Positions 10,794 through 23,880 are shown, numbered from the stretch's first letter. The stretch is 64,000 nucleotides of DNA from Cotesia glomerata (GCF_020080835.1 NC_058161.1:21379603-21443602); one strand, 5' to 3'. Numbers and translations are program-made. Notes: a model not told the origin generated them from the letters alone.

Positions 10794-12729
10794 GTAACAG
10801 GTGTTTTAATTCCCGCTCATTTGGCCCTTAGTAAAATTTAACAACAACAATATATTCAACAATTGACTCTAAGATTTACCAGGGCGCCACCAGGATTTTG
10901 TATCTCGGTTCCTGGAACCGGAAACCAGAGCTGATTCTATTAATCTACAGGGAAGAGAGAGTTGGAGGAAGGTGGTTCTGAAAATGAATAAATTTTTATT
11001 TAACAACGCTACCAAAATTTATTAACAAAAGAATTTAACAACTCGTGCGCTTGCACGTACACACACTCACTTACAACTAACTCACTTAATGCTACAACTT
11101 ATTACTACTCTCCTCAACTCCACGCTACCGCTTTGTCACCCCGCAAAGAGACTAATCGTATGCAAAGGCTCGTTAACTCGGCTCACGAAAGTAGTCGACC
11201 CAGTGACTAAACGTAGACCGATGTCCTCCCGCGAGCTTACAAAAAAATTTACTTAATCCCACAGTACCCTCTTATGGAGCGACTATACTGTGGTTTCTAC
11301 CTTACTACCGCTGTACCCCACTTGGCGTCTATACAACAGCTTCTACGCCAGCGAAACACCTCGCAAAGAGACTAATCGTATGCGAAGGAACGCTGGTAGC
11401 ACTCACCCACTCACAACCCACTCTTCTCTACACACACTCTGACTCTACTTTACTTTTGACTAATTAAAATTTTACAAAATTAACTCCAAAAATTTACAAC
11501 GTTGATTTTCACTAAAAATTTATCAGTCATTAGCTCGCAATAAGACCATAAATTATTCATCACGAATTAACAAAATTTACTTCTTAAATTCTGGCTTAAA
11601 ACCGACGCTTCTTTTATTCCAAATTTAACACGAGCTTAACTCTGCGCATTAACTTAAATTCTTTCGAAGAACATTCTTTATAAAATTAAATAAATTTTTA
11701 CTCGGACGTAATCCACACTGACAAATAGTTTTTATAAATAATTCCAATAAAATAATAATTTTAGTCTTCGATAGTTCAATGTATTAATGACCACGTGGAA
11801 TTTTTCGATTTATAAATAATTAATAAAACAATTTGTCTCAATATAAAATAAATTCACGAAAAATTATCCACGGTTAATTCGATCTCAATTGCATCGAAGT
11901 TCAGTAGCCAATTCTCAATAAATTATTTTAAATAAATAATATTTTTTTTGTAACAAATAATATTAATAAATGATAATTCAATTGTTATAATTTATAATAA
12001 TAGTCCAGTTGTTAATATTGTAAATTTACTGCGTCACAAAATTCTCAAGGAATTTGCGCGCTCAAAATGGACTCCGTTGTTCGTTACAGCGTACTAAGCT
12101 CGACCTCGGGTACCGAAGCTTGACCAGTCGTGAGTTGCTGATTGGAATAATTCTCGATGTTCAGAAATTAATTAAATTTGATTAATCAAAAGATGAATTT
12201 AATTTAGCCAATCTTAAGATGTTAATAATTATTAACCAGCTGAATTAACAATTTAGATACTCACGACCTAAACCCAGGAGATCTAGAACATTCCTCGGGT
12301 GTAAAATCCCCAGGAGGAATTGTTCACAAGCTAACAAATTAAATTGATTAAAATAATTAATTATTATTAAGCAAAATTATTAAACAATTGAATTATCCAA
12401 ACTTGAATAAATAAAATGAGAAGTAGTGTGTTTGATGAGCCGGGTATATGGCCCCAAGGCTCATCATTACCAAAGTCCAATACCTGGTGTAAATTTGGTT
12501 GAAGAAACTCTATGGTTGATACTCGCTTCCTTCTTTGGACTTCTTGATGTTACTCGTTCCAACACTTTACTACTTCTCCGGACACCACGCATGGCTCGTC
12601 TATATAACGACCCTAAAAATACCCCCTCCTGCTCTCTCTCTAGGCCCGAAGATCGATGCGCTCAAATGCTAGTCGAAAAGTTATCGATCTCTGGCGACTT
12701 ATCGATTAAGGGTAATTTACCCTGTTACA
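10794..12729 (+). mobile_element. TGTAAC...GTTACA LTR-like element, TSD AATT
   Basis: The 1,936-bp element begins TGTAACAGGTG and ends TTTACCCTGTTACA, flanked by AATT at 10790-10793 and 12730-12733. It has a GGGCGCCACCAGG block near the left end and a TATATAA box at about 12601 followed by a C/T-rich initiator region ~130 bp from the right end, as in an LTR promoter. No protein is encoded; ORFs such as the one at 12426 overlap the promoter. It is nearly identical to 44338-46268. Best read as a solo LTR of a gypsy-like element (4-bp duplication, TG...CA); a Ginger-type DNA transposon is the alternative. Confidence 0.8.
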
Positions 12730-13519
12730 AATTTATATATAATTTTTGAGAAAATAGAAATACAGAAAATTCTAAACCAAAATGCAGTGCAATTTGTTCA
12801 CTGCATTCTTTTTCAATTACATTTTAATTCATGTAAATTTATCAAATAAAATCAGTAATTAATCAGTTACATAACAAAAACATGCAGTACAGTAAAATTT
12901 TGACCGGCATAATAAAATGATTAATAATTATAAAGTTAAAATAAAACTTTTATTAATAAGATACAATTGAATTATCCCATTACGATAGTTTTCTTTTATC
13001 TATTTACAATAAATTCAAGTAATATATCCTGATCATTAATGATAATTATGATGATTCTTCTAGGATAATTGAATAAGGTACTTGAAAATTAAGTTTTAAT
13101 TTTATAAAATAATAGTATTTTATTGCTAATTTAAACGCAATGAGAAAACAATTCATGAAATACATTTTTCTTTATGTTAAATTATAATTTAACTAATTAA
13201 TTAAGAAACAAAAAATTGATTAATTCAAATTACTTGCTTATTAATGAAATAAATTTCAAATTTCTCTATTACAGCATAATTCCTATAAGAATTTACCGTA
13301 AAAAATAAATTAAGAAAAATCTGAAAAAAAAATTATTTTGAAGGGATTTGAACTATTAAAAATATTAGCAATTAATATTTTATAAAATAAAATTTTTAAT
13401 ACTGTGAAGTTTGATACAATTCACTAGTATTAAGAATAAAAAATTCAGGCGTAATGATATCTTATACAGGTTTACAATTTTCCTGGTAATTATCTGTGGC
13501 AACGCCTTTAAAATTATTT

Positions 13520-14300
13520 TGTAACAAAAAAATAACTTTTAACCGACGGTGGAGAGGCCAGTTATCACTTATCCTTGTCCAGGGAAACAACAAACCCTTT
13601 CATTTTCAGGGCCGATTTGCAAGTATTCCAGGGAAAGATGAATAATCTACCAATATTAGGAAAGAACGGAGGAAGTAATTTACGTAAATTAAATTATAAA
13701 CAAATCAGCAAATATTAATAACAACAAATAAACTATTTATTGAAAAAAAACCAGAAATGACTTAAAACTAAGTTCACAGCCGAATGAACTATATAACAAT
13801 AAAATAATAATACCGTCGCGTACAATTATTAATTATCGATCTAGATTCTGCGTAGACTGTTTATTTTACGCCGACGTTGATTATAAGTAGAAATTATGTC
13901 TAATAATATTGAACCGAGATATACCCGAATTCCCCAGTCGGGTTATCTCGACAAAAGAGAATAAGAAAATTAAATAAATAAATACTGACTGACTCGAATA
14001 ATTAATAACGGCTTTCAATACCAATTTGTTCGCCGGGAGACAAAGCGGTGTGTGGTTAATAAAATAGCTCAACTTGTGAGTACTCACCACAAAAAGGGAA
14101 ACTCGAACGAAGTTGCCAGATCCACACTTCTTATACTCTGCGGACTACCCCGTGTCTCCCGATTTTTATTTTACCGAAACTCCGAGACCTCGTGTCCAAT
14201 CATGAGGGCCTTTCAAGTCATTTATCAAAATTAGTGGTCCCTGTGCTCGCAATCGATACTTTAGGGAATTACCCGTGCGAGCAAGGGCTACGACTTATTA
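13520..14300 (+). mobile_element. Degenerate LTR-like element
   Basis: Starts TGTAACAAAA, has GGTGGAGAGGCCAGTTATC and TTGTCCAGG near the left where other families carry GGGCGCCAC, and a TATACT box with CTCTGCGGACTACC at about 14130. Overall plan resembles the 10794 and 31782 families, but the right end and duplication are not clear. A short related fragment (GTAGAGGCCAGTTGTCACATATCC) lies at 20587-20625. The tract between 12730 and 13519 holds nothing recognisable. Confidence 0.4.
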
Positions 14301-14849
14301 CCAATAATCAATATACAATGAAATAATAAAATTATAAATATTCCAATACAATTTTCTGAAATAAATGTCAAAATTAATACTTAAGAACAAATAATAATAT
14401 AACATAAATTGTCAAATATAAATAGTGATAAATGATATACAGTGAATAAATTAATAATATTAATACAAAAAATAGTAAAATTATGAGACACACCGAGTGT
14501 GGATCTGTTACCAACACTAGGCACAGGGAGGGACGCACACAGGAATAAAATTCGTGTGACAATTTTTAATGAAGAATTGTATAATTTTTTTAAAATTATT
14601 GAGTAAATTATACATTAAGGGGTTATTCTGGTCTAGAAGCATAAATTTCAAGTAATTTTTTGGAGTGCCGTAAAAAAAGGCAATCAATATTTTTACCATC
14701 CATTTTTTTATGTTATTTATTAGCATTGCAAGAACACAGAAAAAAATAAAAAAAGTTGAAAGTTCAAAAAATTAGCAGCTGATGAAGTGGGGAGGTCTCA
14801 AAAAATTGGCACGTGATCATACCCACGATTTCAACCCTCGTAGCAATCG

Positions 14850-15545
14850 AAAATAAAAAAATTAGGAAATCGGTTGACCCTGAAGGCCATCCCTGCAACG
14901 TTCCGCCAACTTCATACCTAAACGCTTGAAATTGCACTTATGACGTTTTTGAGCTCTTCGAGCTCATATATACAATTTGTATGTTACTATAAGTTCTCCA
15001 AGTTCAAAAAAATAGCTTTTGTAAGCTTTTGAGCTCTTCGAGCTAAAAAGTTTGATAAAACACTATTTTTCGAATTTTTAAATCGCAATAACTTTTGACT
15101 AAATAAACCGATTCTCACGTGGTTTGTGGCATTTGACGCAGTTTTCTCAGCTCCATAAAGAGTTTCCGAGTTTGAATTGATAGAGCAGGAAATTCCGGAA
15201 TAATTTCGAAAAAACACGGTTTTTCGGTTTTCCATCGTCAACGATAACTCACGAACAAATCAACTGATGTTGACCGGACCGGCGGCAATCGACGTGGTTT
15301 TTTAATTTTAAAAGCTGATTAGTTTATGAAATTGATCGGTGAAGCAATTAAAAAGTTATTCTAAAAAAACCACATTTGAGAAAATTTTTTTTTGTAGATT
15401 TTTTAAGATTTCTCAAACTCTACTGGTCTGAATCGTTTCAAAATATATTTAAAATCTAATTTCGGTCAAGCCCTTTCGAATGCAACCAACTGCGATCGAA
15501 TCGCTCAAGCCGTTCAAAAGCTATAAGAAGTTTACATACATCCAC
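14850..15545 (+). repeat. GAGCTC-rich dispersed repeat
   Basis: Contains the GGTTGACCCTGAAGGCCATC landmark near 14873, GAGCTCTTCGAGCTC words, then an AACTTTTGACTAAATAAACCG-like section. The copy runs into a (CA)n tract where the R1-clade LINE begins, and its usual tail is missing to the right. Confidence 0.75.
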
Positions 15546-16090
15546 ACACACACACACACACCTCCGGCAGATGAGAAACTGCTACCAGGCGCGTCTCCCC
15601 GTAGCAGATGGGATAATGCTCGTTGTCCTTGGATGACGCTAAGTCTCTTAGTTGATGAGGTACAGAGAGTAGGAGCCAAATAAAATACTCTCCCGTGGAC
15701 AAAACTCCCCTTTAATGGGTTGGTCATACTAACCGACCTAGCAAAACGATCGTTCCCTGCTGTAACTCACTGGGAGTGTCCGGAACCCGTGTCAATTATT
15801 TCTGACGATACAGGCCACGGCTGATGTGAGCTTTCTCTGCCGAGGTGTAAGTTGTAGCAGTGGATTAGGAGCAAGTCACTTCGGGTCTTGATTAGGAAGT
15901 ACGCAGTGAGTGTTAAATATCGAAATCTTCACCGCCCCGAGCGAGTCAAGTCCGTCCGTGTATTCCGGGACTGGCTAAGTGTCGACTAGGCCTCAGGGAA
16001 CTGGGGTAGGAGTACTATCTTCGAGGGTACACCCGTTCCTAGTTAAGATAACCCGCTCCACTCCGTACGATGCGCTGGTAAACTAAAAGC

Positions 16091-17273
16091 ATGGAGACAT
16101 CAAAGAAGTTTAAATGGACCATATGCCCAACAAGCAGCGATTAAAGTAAGCGCTGAAATAAAGAGAACGCAAGCGCTGGAGCGCCTTGTAAAGCTGACCA
16201 CTAAACTGCTAGAGTTTGTCTAAGCAAAGGTCAATATCGACAAGGAGATAAAGATCAAGACAACCAGTGTAGTCAATGCTCTAGGAAGATTTAAGAAACT
16301 GGATGAGGAATAGCAGTCGACGACTGCGAATCACGACGACGTACAGGAATGGACATGGGAGTCGATGGTGACGGCGAATCTGCTGCTGAGAACAAAGGTA
16401 AAAATAGCACAAGGCCTGGAAAGAAAAAGGACCGAAACTCACCAGAGCCAACCGACAAAGTCACAAACAAGAAGGACTTGAAAAAAAAGCCCTCCGCAAT
16501 GAGTAGCAGAGCAGAGTGTCGAACCTAAGAAGCCGTCTGATTGGGAAAAAGTACAGTCTAAGAAGGAGAAGAGGAAGCTAGCTAGAGAGCAACTCTCAAA
16601 GCAGCCGCCGAAGGAGCCCAGGCCAGAGCCTAAGCGGAAAAAACCACGCAAATAGATCAGACCCGACGCACTGATCATCCGCCCGGCTGAGAAAACAAAG
16701 TTTGCCAAGATTCTGCGTCGCATAAAGCAGGACGTCCCAGATGAGCAAGCTTGTTCAACTGTGGATAAGATCAACAAGACCGGAAGTGGAGACTTGTTGA
16801 TTATGATTTCGAAGAAGAGCACTGACAAAGACCAAGCCCTCCAAAAGACGATCGCAGACATCCTTAAGAAGGAGGCCAAAGTGATCTGCAAAGGGCCACA
16901 GGAGACCATCGAGATTCTAGATGTCGATGACGACACGACGAAAGAGCATATTCAGATCGCTCTAAAGAGGGAAGCTGGAGAAAGTTGTGAAATTCCACTA
17001 GAGGCAATCAAGATCCGTAAAGCCTTTAGGGGTACGCAGACAGCCACAGTGTCACTACCAGCAGCTGCAGCACAAAAGTTTCTAGAGGGAAACTGCAAAA
17101 TAAGGATTGACTGGGTCAATTGCCGAATGAGAGCAACGAACAGACCCATACAATGCTTCAAATGTTGGCACTTCGAATGGCACAGCATAGAAAAGGCGGC
17201 TCATCATGCAGGCACGAACAGATGCCCCGTCTTCCAAGAAGCGCTTCAGAAGATAACGAACCCAAAAACATGA
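16091..17273 (+). pseudogene. LINE ORF1 (gag-like)
   Basis: Coding resemblance runs from an ATG at 16091 but is shifted between frames; the last open part begins near 16660 and ends at TGA 17271-17273. It is lysine-rich in the N-terminal half and ends with a zinc-knuckle region: CFKCWHFEWHS then HHAGTNRCPVFQEAL. R1-clade ORF1 proteins normally have three CCHC knuckles; here the middle seems deleted, since the first Cys pair is followed almost at once by the conserved GT-RC-F-AL ending. Its stop overlaps the ORF2 start as ATGA. The protein would bind element RNA in the RNP. Confidence 0.75.
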
Positions 17274-20243
17274 AGATATTGCAGCTCAACCTCAATCATT
17301 GTGAGGCTGCGCATGACCTGCTCATGCAAACTGTGCGCGAATTAGAGGCAGATGTAGCACTTATAAGTGAGCCTTATAAACACCTGAGTAACCAACCATG
17401 GAAATCCAACAGCACTAACAAAGCCGTCATCTGGTCTTGCGGTAAATCTCCATTTCAGAGAACAGTCAACAATGAAGAAGCCGGCTTTGTAGCAGCATGG
17501 GTAGATGGCCTCCGCTTCTACAGTTGCTATGCACCACCTAGTCTCTCTAATTAACAGTTTGAAGACTTCCTCGATCGGCTAACTGAGAACGCAAGGAATC
17601 ACTTTCCCGTGGCAATAGCTGGTGACTTCAATTCCTGGGCAGCAGGCTGGGGCAGCAAATTCACTAATATACGTAGAAAAGCACTTCTCGAGACAATGGC
17701 TACACTGGACGTGATCCTTCTTAACACCGGTGACACGCCAACGTAGACTAAGGGAGAGGCAAACTTAATTATCGACCTTATTATATTTGTCAGAAGTTGC
17801 TTAGCTCGAAGAGGTTTTTCTTGGAAAGTATTGAACATCTACACATCCAGCGACCATAGTGCGATACTATGCGAAATATCAACTGGCCAGAATCTAACAA
17901 GAGTCAACAGGAGCGCTAGCACGGTTGGGTGAAAAGTTAAATCTCTCGACCTCACTGCTTTAGCAGTAGCCCTAGAATACGATCCGATCATCGTAGAAAC
18001 TGCTGAAGAGAAGACCAAGGACCTAATGAGAAGAGTCACCCAGGCTTGCGACGCCAGTATGTCTCGGAAACGTGGCATGAATTCAAGACCTACGGTGCAC
18101 TGGTGGAACGATCACATTAGCATTCTACGTTCAGAGTGTCTTAAAAAAAGAAGAAAGTCTCAGCGTGGCTACAGACGACCTAACTCTGCAGAGCTGTTGG
18201 CAGAGTATAAAAAGGCCCATCGAGAACTGAACAGAGCCATCAAAAAAAGCAAAAGACGCTGCTAGAAGGAACTGGTTGAAGAAGTAGAGAAAGATCCATG
18301 GGGCAGACCGTATAAGGTGGTTATGACCCACCTGAAATGCTAGCCAATGCGATCACCTACGTGTCGACAGCTCCTAGAGAAGATTGTTACTGCGCTATTT
18401 TCTCAACAGCCGGTATTCACCTACAAGTTGGAGCAGCTCAAGCCTGAAGACATCCCAACTATCACGTTGGACTTGATAGAGGCGGGCAGTCGAGTATAAT
18501 AAGGCGCCGGGATTGGACGGAATCCCTAATATTGCCCTGAAATCAATGCTTAGGGCAGCACCGACATTATTTCTGGACGTTTACTATACATGCCTGAAGG
18601 AAGGGACTTTTCGCTAGAAGTGGAAACAGCAACGGCTAGTACTACTTCTGAAGGGGAAAAAGCCGCCGGAAGAACCGTCATCCTACCGACCACTCTGCAT
18701 ATTAGACACGACTGGTAAGATATTCGAGCGCATAATTTATCACAGAATAGAGGCTGTAGTCAATCCACTCCTGGCAGAGAACTAGTTTGGTTTCCGAAAA
18801 GGACGGTCAGCTCAGGATGCGATCAAATTGGTCGTTGATATAGCCAAGAATGTGATCGCCGGAACGAGATAAAAGGGTGGAAAGAAGAAATACTGCGTGG
18901 TGGCTGCTTTGGACATCAAGAATGCCTTCAACTCCGCTAACTGGGACTGCGTTATGCGGGCTCTAGAAGAAAAAAACGTACCAGGATACCTTTGCAGAAT
19001 GGTAGCGAGCTACTTAACGAATAGGGTCCTGAAATATGACACGAAGAACGGTACAGAAGTGTACGAAATCACCGGAGGAGTGCCACAGGGATCAGTCTTA
19101 GGTCCTCTGCTATGGAACATCATGTATAATGGCCTCCTGAGAATAGCATTGCCTACGGGAGTCAAACTTGTAGCACATGCGAATGATGTAGCTGTCATGA
19201 TCGTTGCATAGCACCTCGTAAAGATAGAAATGGCATTAGATATTATTACATTCAGTCGAGTTAATTTGTGGATGGACATGGTGAACTTGCAACTAGCCAA
19301 GCATAAAACCGAGGCAGTGCTCATCACCAGTAGAAAAACAGTAGAAACTATCAAGTTGATAGTCGAAGAACAAGAAATCACATCACAACCATTTGTCCGT
19401 TATCTCGGAGTGATGCTGGATGCCCGACTCAACTTCAAGCAGCAGGTGGAACACGTCAGTGCCAAAGCGTCAGTCGTGAGGGCTATTCTCGCGCGGCTGA
19501 TGCCTAACATCGGAGGCCCAATGCAGAGCAGAAGGCTACTATTATCATCAGTAGTCATATCAGTGCTCACTTACGGAATATCCATTTGAGCTGATGCACT
19601 GGAAAACCAAGAATCATGGAGAAAAGCTGGACCAGTATAACGACTGAGTGCCCTACGAGTAGCTAGTGCCTTCTGCACTATAGCAGAAGAAGCAGTGTTC
19701 GTCATTGCCGGAACCCTACCTCTTAGAGTTCTAGCAGAGGAAAGACGGGCCCTTTACCAACGAAGAATATCAACTGCACTGAGCCCTAAAGAACTAAGAA
19801 TTGAAGAACGGCAGAATAGCATAGGCCGATGGCAACTACAATGGGTTGCTGCAGAGAAGGGTAGGTTGACGCACCACCACACCTCGGATCGATATTTGGC
19901 TTAACCGGAATGACGGCGAGGTCACTTACTATCTTATGCAGATGTTGTCGGGACACGGGTGTTTTGGAGAGTATCTACACTGCTTTAAGCACTATGACTC
20001 TTCGAAGTGCCTATCCTGCCCAGGAGTCGCTGAAGATGCGGAGCACGTCTTCTTTGCATGTCCTTATTTCGATCCATAGCGTGAAGAGTTGGAGAGGATC
20101 CTAAACCAGAGAATGCAACAAGATTCACTAGCGGAAGCAATGTTGTCATCAGAAGCTGCCTGGAACGCTACCAACATGTTTGCAACAAAAGTCCTCAAAA
20201 ACTTGCGTTCCACCGAAAGAAGACGAGCAAATATCAGAAGATA
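17270..20243 (+). pseudogene. LINE ORF2: APE endonuclease and reverse transcriptase
   Basis: ORF2 starts at the ATG overlapping the ORF1 stop. Endonuclease landmarks in order are LQLNLNHC, LISEPY, GDFNSW and SSDHSAI. Reverse-transcriptase landmarks are APGLDGIPN, LDIKNAFNSANW and GVPQGSVLGPLLWN. The catalytic box that should read (F/Y)ADD reads HANDV, so the polymerase site is lost. The C-terminal end has a CLSCPG...EHVFFACPYFDP zinc motif. Several in-frame stops (for example near 17552, 17745, 19210, 19590) confirm decay. The family nicks its AC-repeat target and primes cDNA there. Confidence 0.85.
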
Positions 20244-20520
20244 GAAGGAAAGAAGTTAGCACGTCAGCCACCAGAAGGAAGAGCAGTAGCTAGTTCCTCC
20301 CCTCACGAAGTATTGCCTGACGGCGGTTTCCATGAAGGATTAGAGGTAAGAAGAAAAGGGGTTTAGGGTTTAGTGAGTAGGGGCGTTAGTGTGGAGTTTT
20401 AGTATGATGCTGCGTCGAGTCGTCACATATCCAGGCCAAACAGCTATGCCTGGAATCCGCAAAACGGATCCCCCCCCCCCTAAAGGAGAAAAAAAAATTA
20501 ATAAATAAAAAAAAAAAAAC

Positions 20521-20575
20521 ACAGACACACACACACACACGCACGCACGCGCAAACACACACACACAGAGTTCCA
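20521..20575. repeat. (CA)n microsatellite, right flank of LINE
   Basis: CA repeat with interspersed GC dinucleotides, matching the CA tract at the left LINE boundary. Confidence 0.9.
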
Positions 20576-20660
20576 ATCGACAGTGTAGAGGCCAGTTGTC
20601 ACATATCCTTGTCCAGGTCGCCCAATAATTGAATAAAAATACAAAATAACCTAAAAAAAA

Positions 20661-21368
20661 AAATTAGGAAAACGGTTGACCCAAAAGGCCATCCCTGCAA
20701 CTTTCCACAACGTCCATACCTAAGTGCTCAACAATTCACTTATTTTTTAAGCTCTTCAAGCTCAAAAATATAATTTTTGTGTTATTTTGAGCTCTCCGAG
20801 CTTAAATAAATCGCTGTTCTGTGCTTTTAACCTCTTTGAACTCAAAAGGCTAATGGAAGTTTTATGGAACACTATTTTTTGAATTTTCAAACCGCAATAA
20901 CTTTTGAATGAATCAACTGATTTTCTCGTGGTTTACGGCATTCAACGCAGTTTTTTGACTTCTTTGAAAAATTTTTAAGCGTAAACTGGTCAGACTAAAA
21001 ATTCCATAGAAATTCTGAAAAAAACATTTGTTTCAATTTTTTTCGACAACGATATCTCACGAACAAACCAACTGATTTTGACCAAGCTGATGGCAATTGA
21101 CGTAGTTTTTTAAGGTTAAGAGCTGATTAGTTTTTGGAATTGATCAGTTCAGCCGTTTAAAAGATATTTCAAAAAAACGAATTTTTGGAAATTTTATTTT
21201 TGAGATTTCACAAAATTGATCGACTCAAATTCTGTAAATTAGAATCAGAATTCTAGGAAACAGAATTCTAGAAACAGAATTCTAGGAGCAAAGGAGCGAA
21301 GGAAGCGGCAGAACGCCGCTTATTTCGATTGAATCGGATGATCCGTTTAAAAGTTATGAGAGATTTAT

Positions 21369-21400
<32 letters not shown>

Positions 21401-21566
21401 ACACATACATACATACAGACACGATAACATCACCGCGGAAATAGTCAGGAAAGCTTCCTAGGACCTCAAAACGTCGAGATCTGATGGAAACTCGATTTTC
21501 GAAAAACGGGGTGAAAACAATAATTTCCCGATTTTTTAAAATTTTCAATTTTCTTAGCGGGAAAAT
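20661..21566 (+). repeat. GAGCTC-rich repeat, most complete copy
   Basis: Landmarks in order: GGTTGACCCAAAAGGCCATC (20674), CAAGCTC/GAGCTC words, a central AACTTTTGAATGAATCAACTG section, GAATTCTAGRAACAGAATTC repeats, a (CA)n/(CG)n tract (21368-21405), then a conserved tail (CGTCGAGATCTGATGG, ACTCGATTTTCGAAAAACGG) ending TTAGCGGGAAAA. TTCCCGCTAA, present early in other copies, is the complement of that end, suggesting a terminal inverted repeat. Confidence 0.75.
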
Positions 21567-22139
21567 ATAAAGGGACTTGGGAGGTCACTTTTAGCTTCCT
21601 AAGCAACCCGCAGCTTTTCCTCAGGCTGGGTTAGTGCACGATTTTGGACGCCAGCTATTCTTTAGCAGGAAATTGCAAACCTTACCTTAGAGAATAATGA
21701 GTACTAAAATATAGCTTGCAAGATAGGTGAGAGGCAATTAACTGTCCCCACGGTGGTCGTAAATAATAATAGTCGAAATATATTTGCAAAAAGTACTTAA
21801 ATCTAATTACCAATGTTACTATTCTCTTTTCTGTCTAAAGAAAATTACTTAAATGCTAATAATCTTTATGTATATTTAATATATGAAGATCAGTGTTTGA
21901 AATTTATTTAATCAAAGATAGTTAATATTATATGCCAGATTACCCGATCCAAATTGTTGGATAATGACTAATTCTTTAATGTTATTTCTCCACCATAATA
22001 TTTTATCGGTATGAGGTCTCATTCCATCAGAGAAAATTTAGGTAAAAATAACAATTACAATTGGTTTTGACAATTATTATTAAAGAAAGATGTAATTTTT
22101 TTACTCAGTGTTATTTTTTCGGTTACTGAAAAAATAATT
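21567..22139. other. AT-rich stretch, nothing recognised
   Basis: No coding, tandem or inverted-repeat signal beyond low complexity. Confidence 0.45.
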
Positions 22140-22677
22140 CAGACAGCCCAGACCAGGACTAGGTAATGGTTAGGATATTTATTGGATAGGATACCTGAAC
22201 GCTGGCTAGCGCTCAAGGTAATGGAACCAGGGTGGAACGCTGAAAAGTGCTCTCAACCCTGGGTAAGGCTTTTGATAAATTTTCATATTAATTGATTAAT
22301 AATTAACAAAATTTATCAATAAGGAGTTGGCAGTTCAGCCTTGGACCAGCAGAGATAGATATTCTGTTAAGTCCTTGAACTGACTGCTTTAGATGAATTC
22401 TGAAGACAGAATGCTTGTTGGATAATTTTTACAATGATTTTATATAATAAATTTTTAGCAACGTTGCATCTTAGGTTAGTTACCCTATGAGAATATCAAC
22501 GCAGTCCAAATCTCACAACGTAGACTGTTTAGTCTACTGAACTGCGTTGACGTTCGAGAAATCTCTCATCTAGAGATATTTCTGTTACGAAATAACTCGA
22601 GTAATAATTCATCAATTTAATTATTAATTAGCAAAAATTAAATAAATTTAAAATTTATCGGAACGTAGAGTAATAAT
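22140..22677. mobile_element. Truncated copy of the TGTTACG LTR-like family
   Basis: Matches 9190-9667 (GCTGGCTAGCG, CCAGGGTGGAACG, GGACCAGCAGAGAT, TAGCAACGTTGCATC, CTGCGTTG-CGTTCGA) and ends near GGAACGTAGAG. The left half, including the first hairpin module and the TGTTACG end, is absent. The tract 22678-23690 to the right holds nothing I recognise. Confidence 0.65.
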
Positions 22678-23694
22678 AATAAATTTTTATTAAGGGTCTA
22701 TCCAAAGCTTACAGCTCTGTAATCGATCATGCAAAGAGCTTTGTGTCTTGAAACTAGTCGTCAGTTAGGCCAAAGAACTTGTTCTAAATTTGTGAAACTC
22801 GACCTATCATAGTTTGATGTTAACTTCACAAGAATAATTTGAGAATTATATATTAAAATGAGAGGTTGCCAATAGCCTAATCGTCTCGATACCTGCATTT
22901 CGACCACCCCCCCTCCCGATATCCAAAGTTTTAAATTGAAATAACACGGGAAAAGTTCTGTTGATATTTTGAAATTTTTTTTCATCATGAAATAATGAAC
23001 AGATTATTTTCACTAATTCAACGCAAATTTAACGCTTTACAGAAAAGGTCTCTTATGATTTTTTGCTAACTCTAACGGTTTCTGAGTTATTTAAGGTCAT
23101 AGTTGAAGCTTAAGCCAATTTTACGATTTTTCTATTTCTACTGTCGTTTAATGATTTAAAAATGAAAGAAGGATAATAATTCTTAATCTTAATGGTTTTG
23201 TTTTTCTTTTTTTTTAGAAAACTTTCAAAGTAACCGTGACCCTAAAATAATAGTTACATTAATTAGCAAATTAATTTTTCGTTGACCGATTAATTTTAAT
23301 AATTAAGTTACATTAATTTTTCTCTAATTTTTGAACTGTCGTAAGTTTCAACTTTTTTTTCCAATTTTAAAATCCACAAGATATTTTTTGAAAATTGTCA
23401 AATAATTCTAATTTTAATTGGTAAAAATATTGTTAAATTCTAGTCCCAAATTTACATTTCGGGATAAGATCATAATAGAAACTGATTATGCCGCCCTATA
23501 TCAGATTTGACTTTAACCTTTTTGTATTGAAATTAATTCTAAAATACCCGTAACCTATAATTTTTATCTTAACTGTATCGAAATCGTACGCAAATGTTTA
23601 CTGTTACTTATATATTCTCGTTGTTTAATTTAATCGTTAAATTTATGAATTAGAGTGATCAGAAAAATATAGAGTTGTCACGTTTATGTCAAAA

Positions 23695-23880
23695 TATTTT
23701 TAACTTCCCGCTAAGAAAATTGAAAATTATCAAAAATCGGGAATTTATTGGTTTTACCCCGTTTTTCGAAAATCGAGTTTTCATCGGATCTCGACGTTTC
23801 AAGGTCCTAGGAAGCTTTCCTGACTATTTTCACGATGATGTCGGTACGTCTGTATGTATGTGTATATATATATATACTTG
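23695..23880 (-). repeat. Tail of the GAGCTC-family repeat, reverse copy
   Basis: Reads AACTTCCCGCTAAGAAAATTG, CCCCGTTTTTCGAAAATCG and GGTCCTAGGAAGCTTTCCTG, the complement of the tail at 21420-21566, and stops at a short TATATA tract. Confidence 0.75.

Larger units (their letters stand above)
15562..20519 (+). mobile_element. R1-clade LINE inserted in an AC microsatellite
   Basis: About 5 kb with a 5' UTR (15562-16090), ORF1, ORF2, a ~280-bp 3' UTR and an A-rich end. It is bounded by (CA)n on both sides (15543-15561 and 20521-20570). The endonuclease and reverse transcriptase are of R1 type. Within that clade the Waldo and Mino families are known to insert into AC-type repeats, so position and family agree. 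Both ORFs carry stops, hence a dead but near-full-length copy. Confidence 0.85.

Noticed and set aside
11000..11450. Possible gene in the GC-richer CACTCACTTACAACTAACTC segment, also at 44633-44982
   Set aside because: Both copies are in LTR-like elements and the frames are broken differently; no motif.
12426..12749. 107-residue ORF repeated at 45965-46315
   Set aside because: Lies over the TATA/initiator part of an LTR-like element; conserved only because the two copies are nearly identical.
16439..16936. 165-residue minus-strand ORF in the LINE
   Set aside because: Antisense to ORF1, which has the family zinc motif and order.
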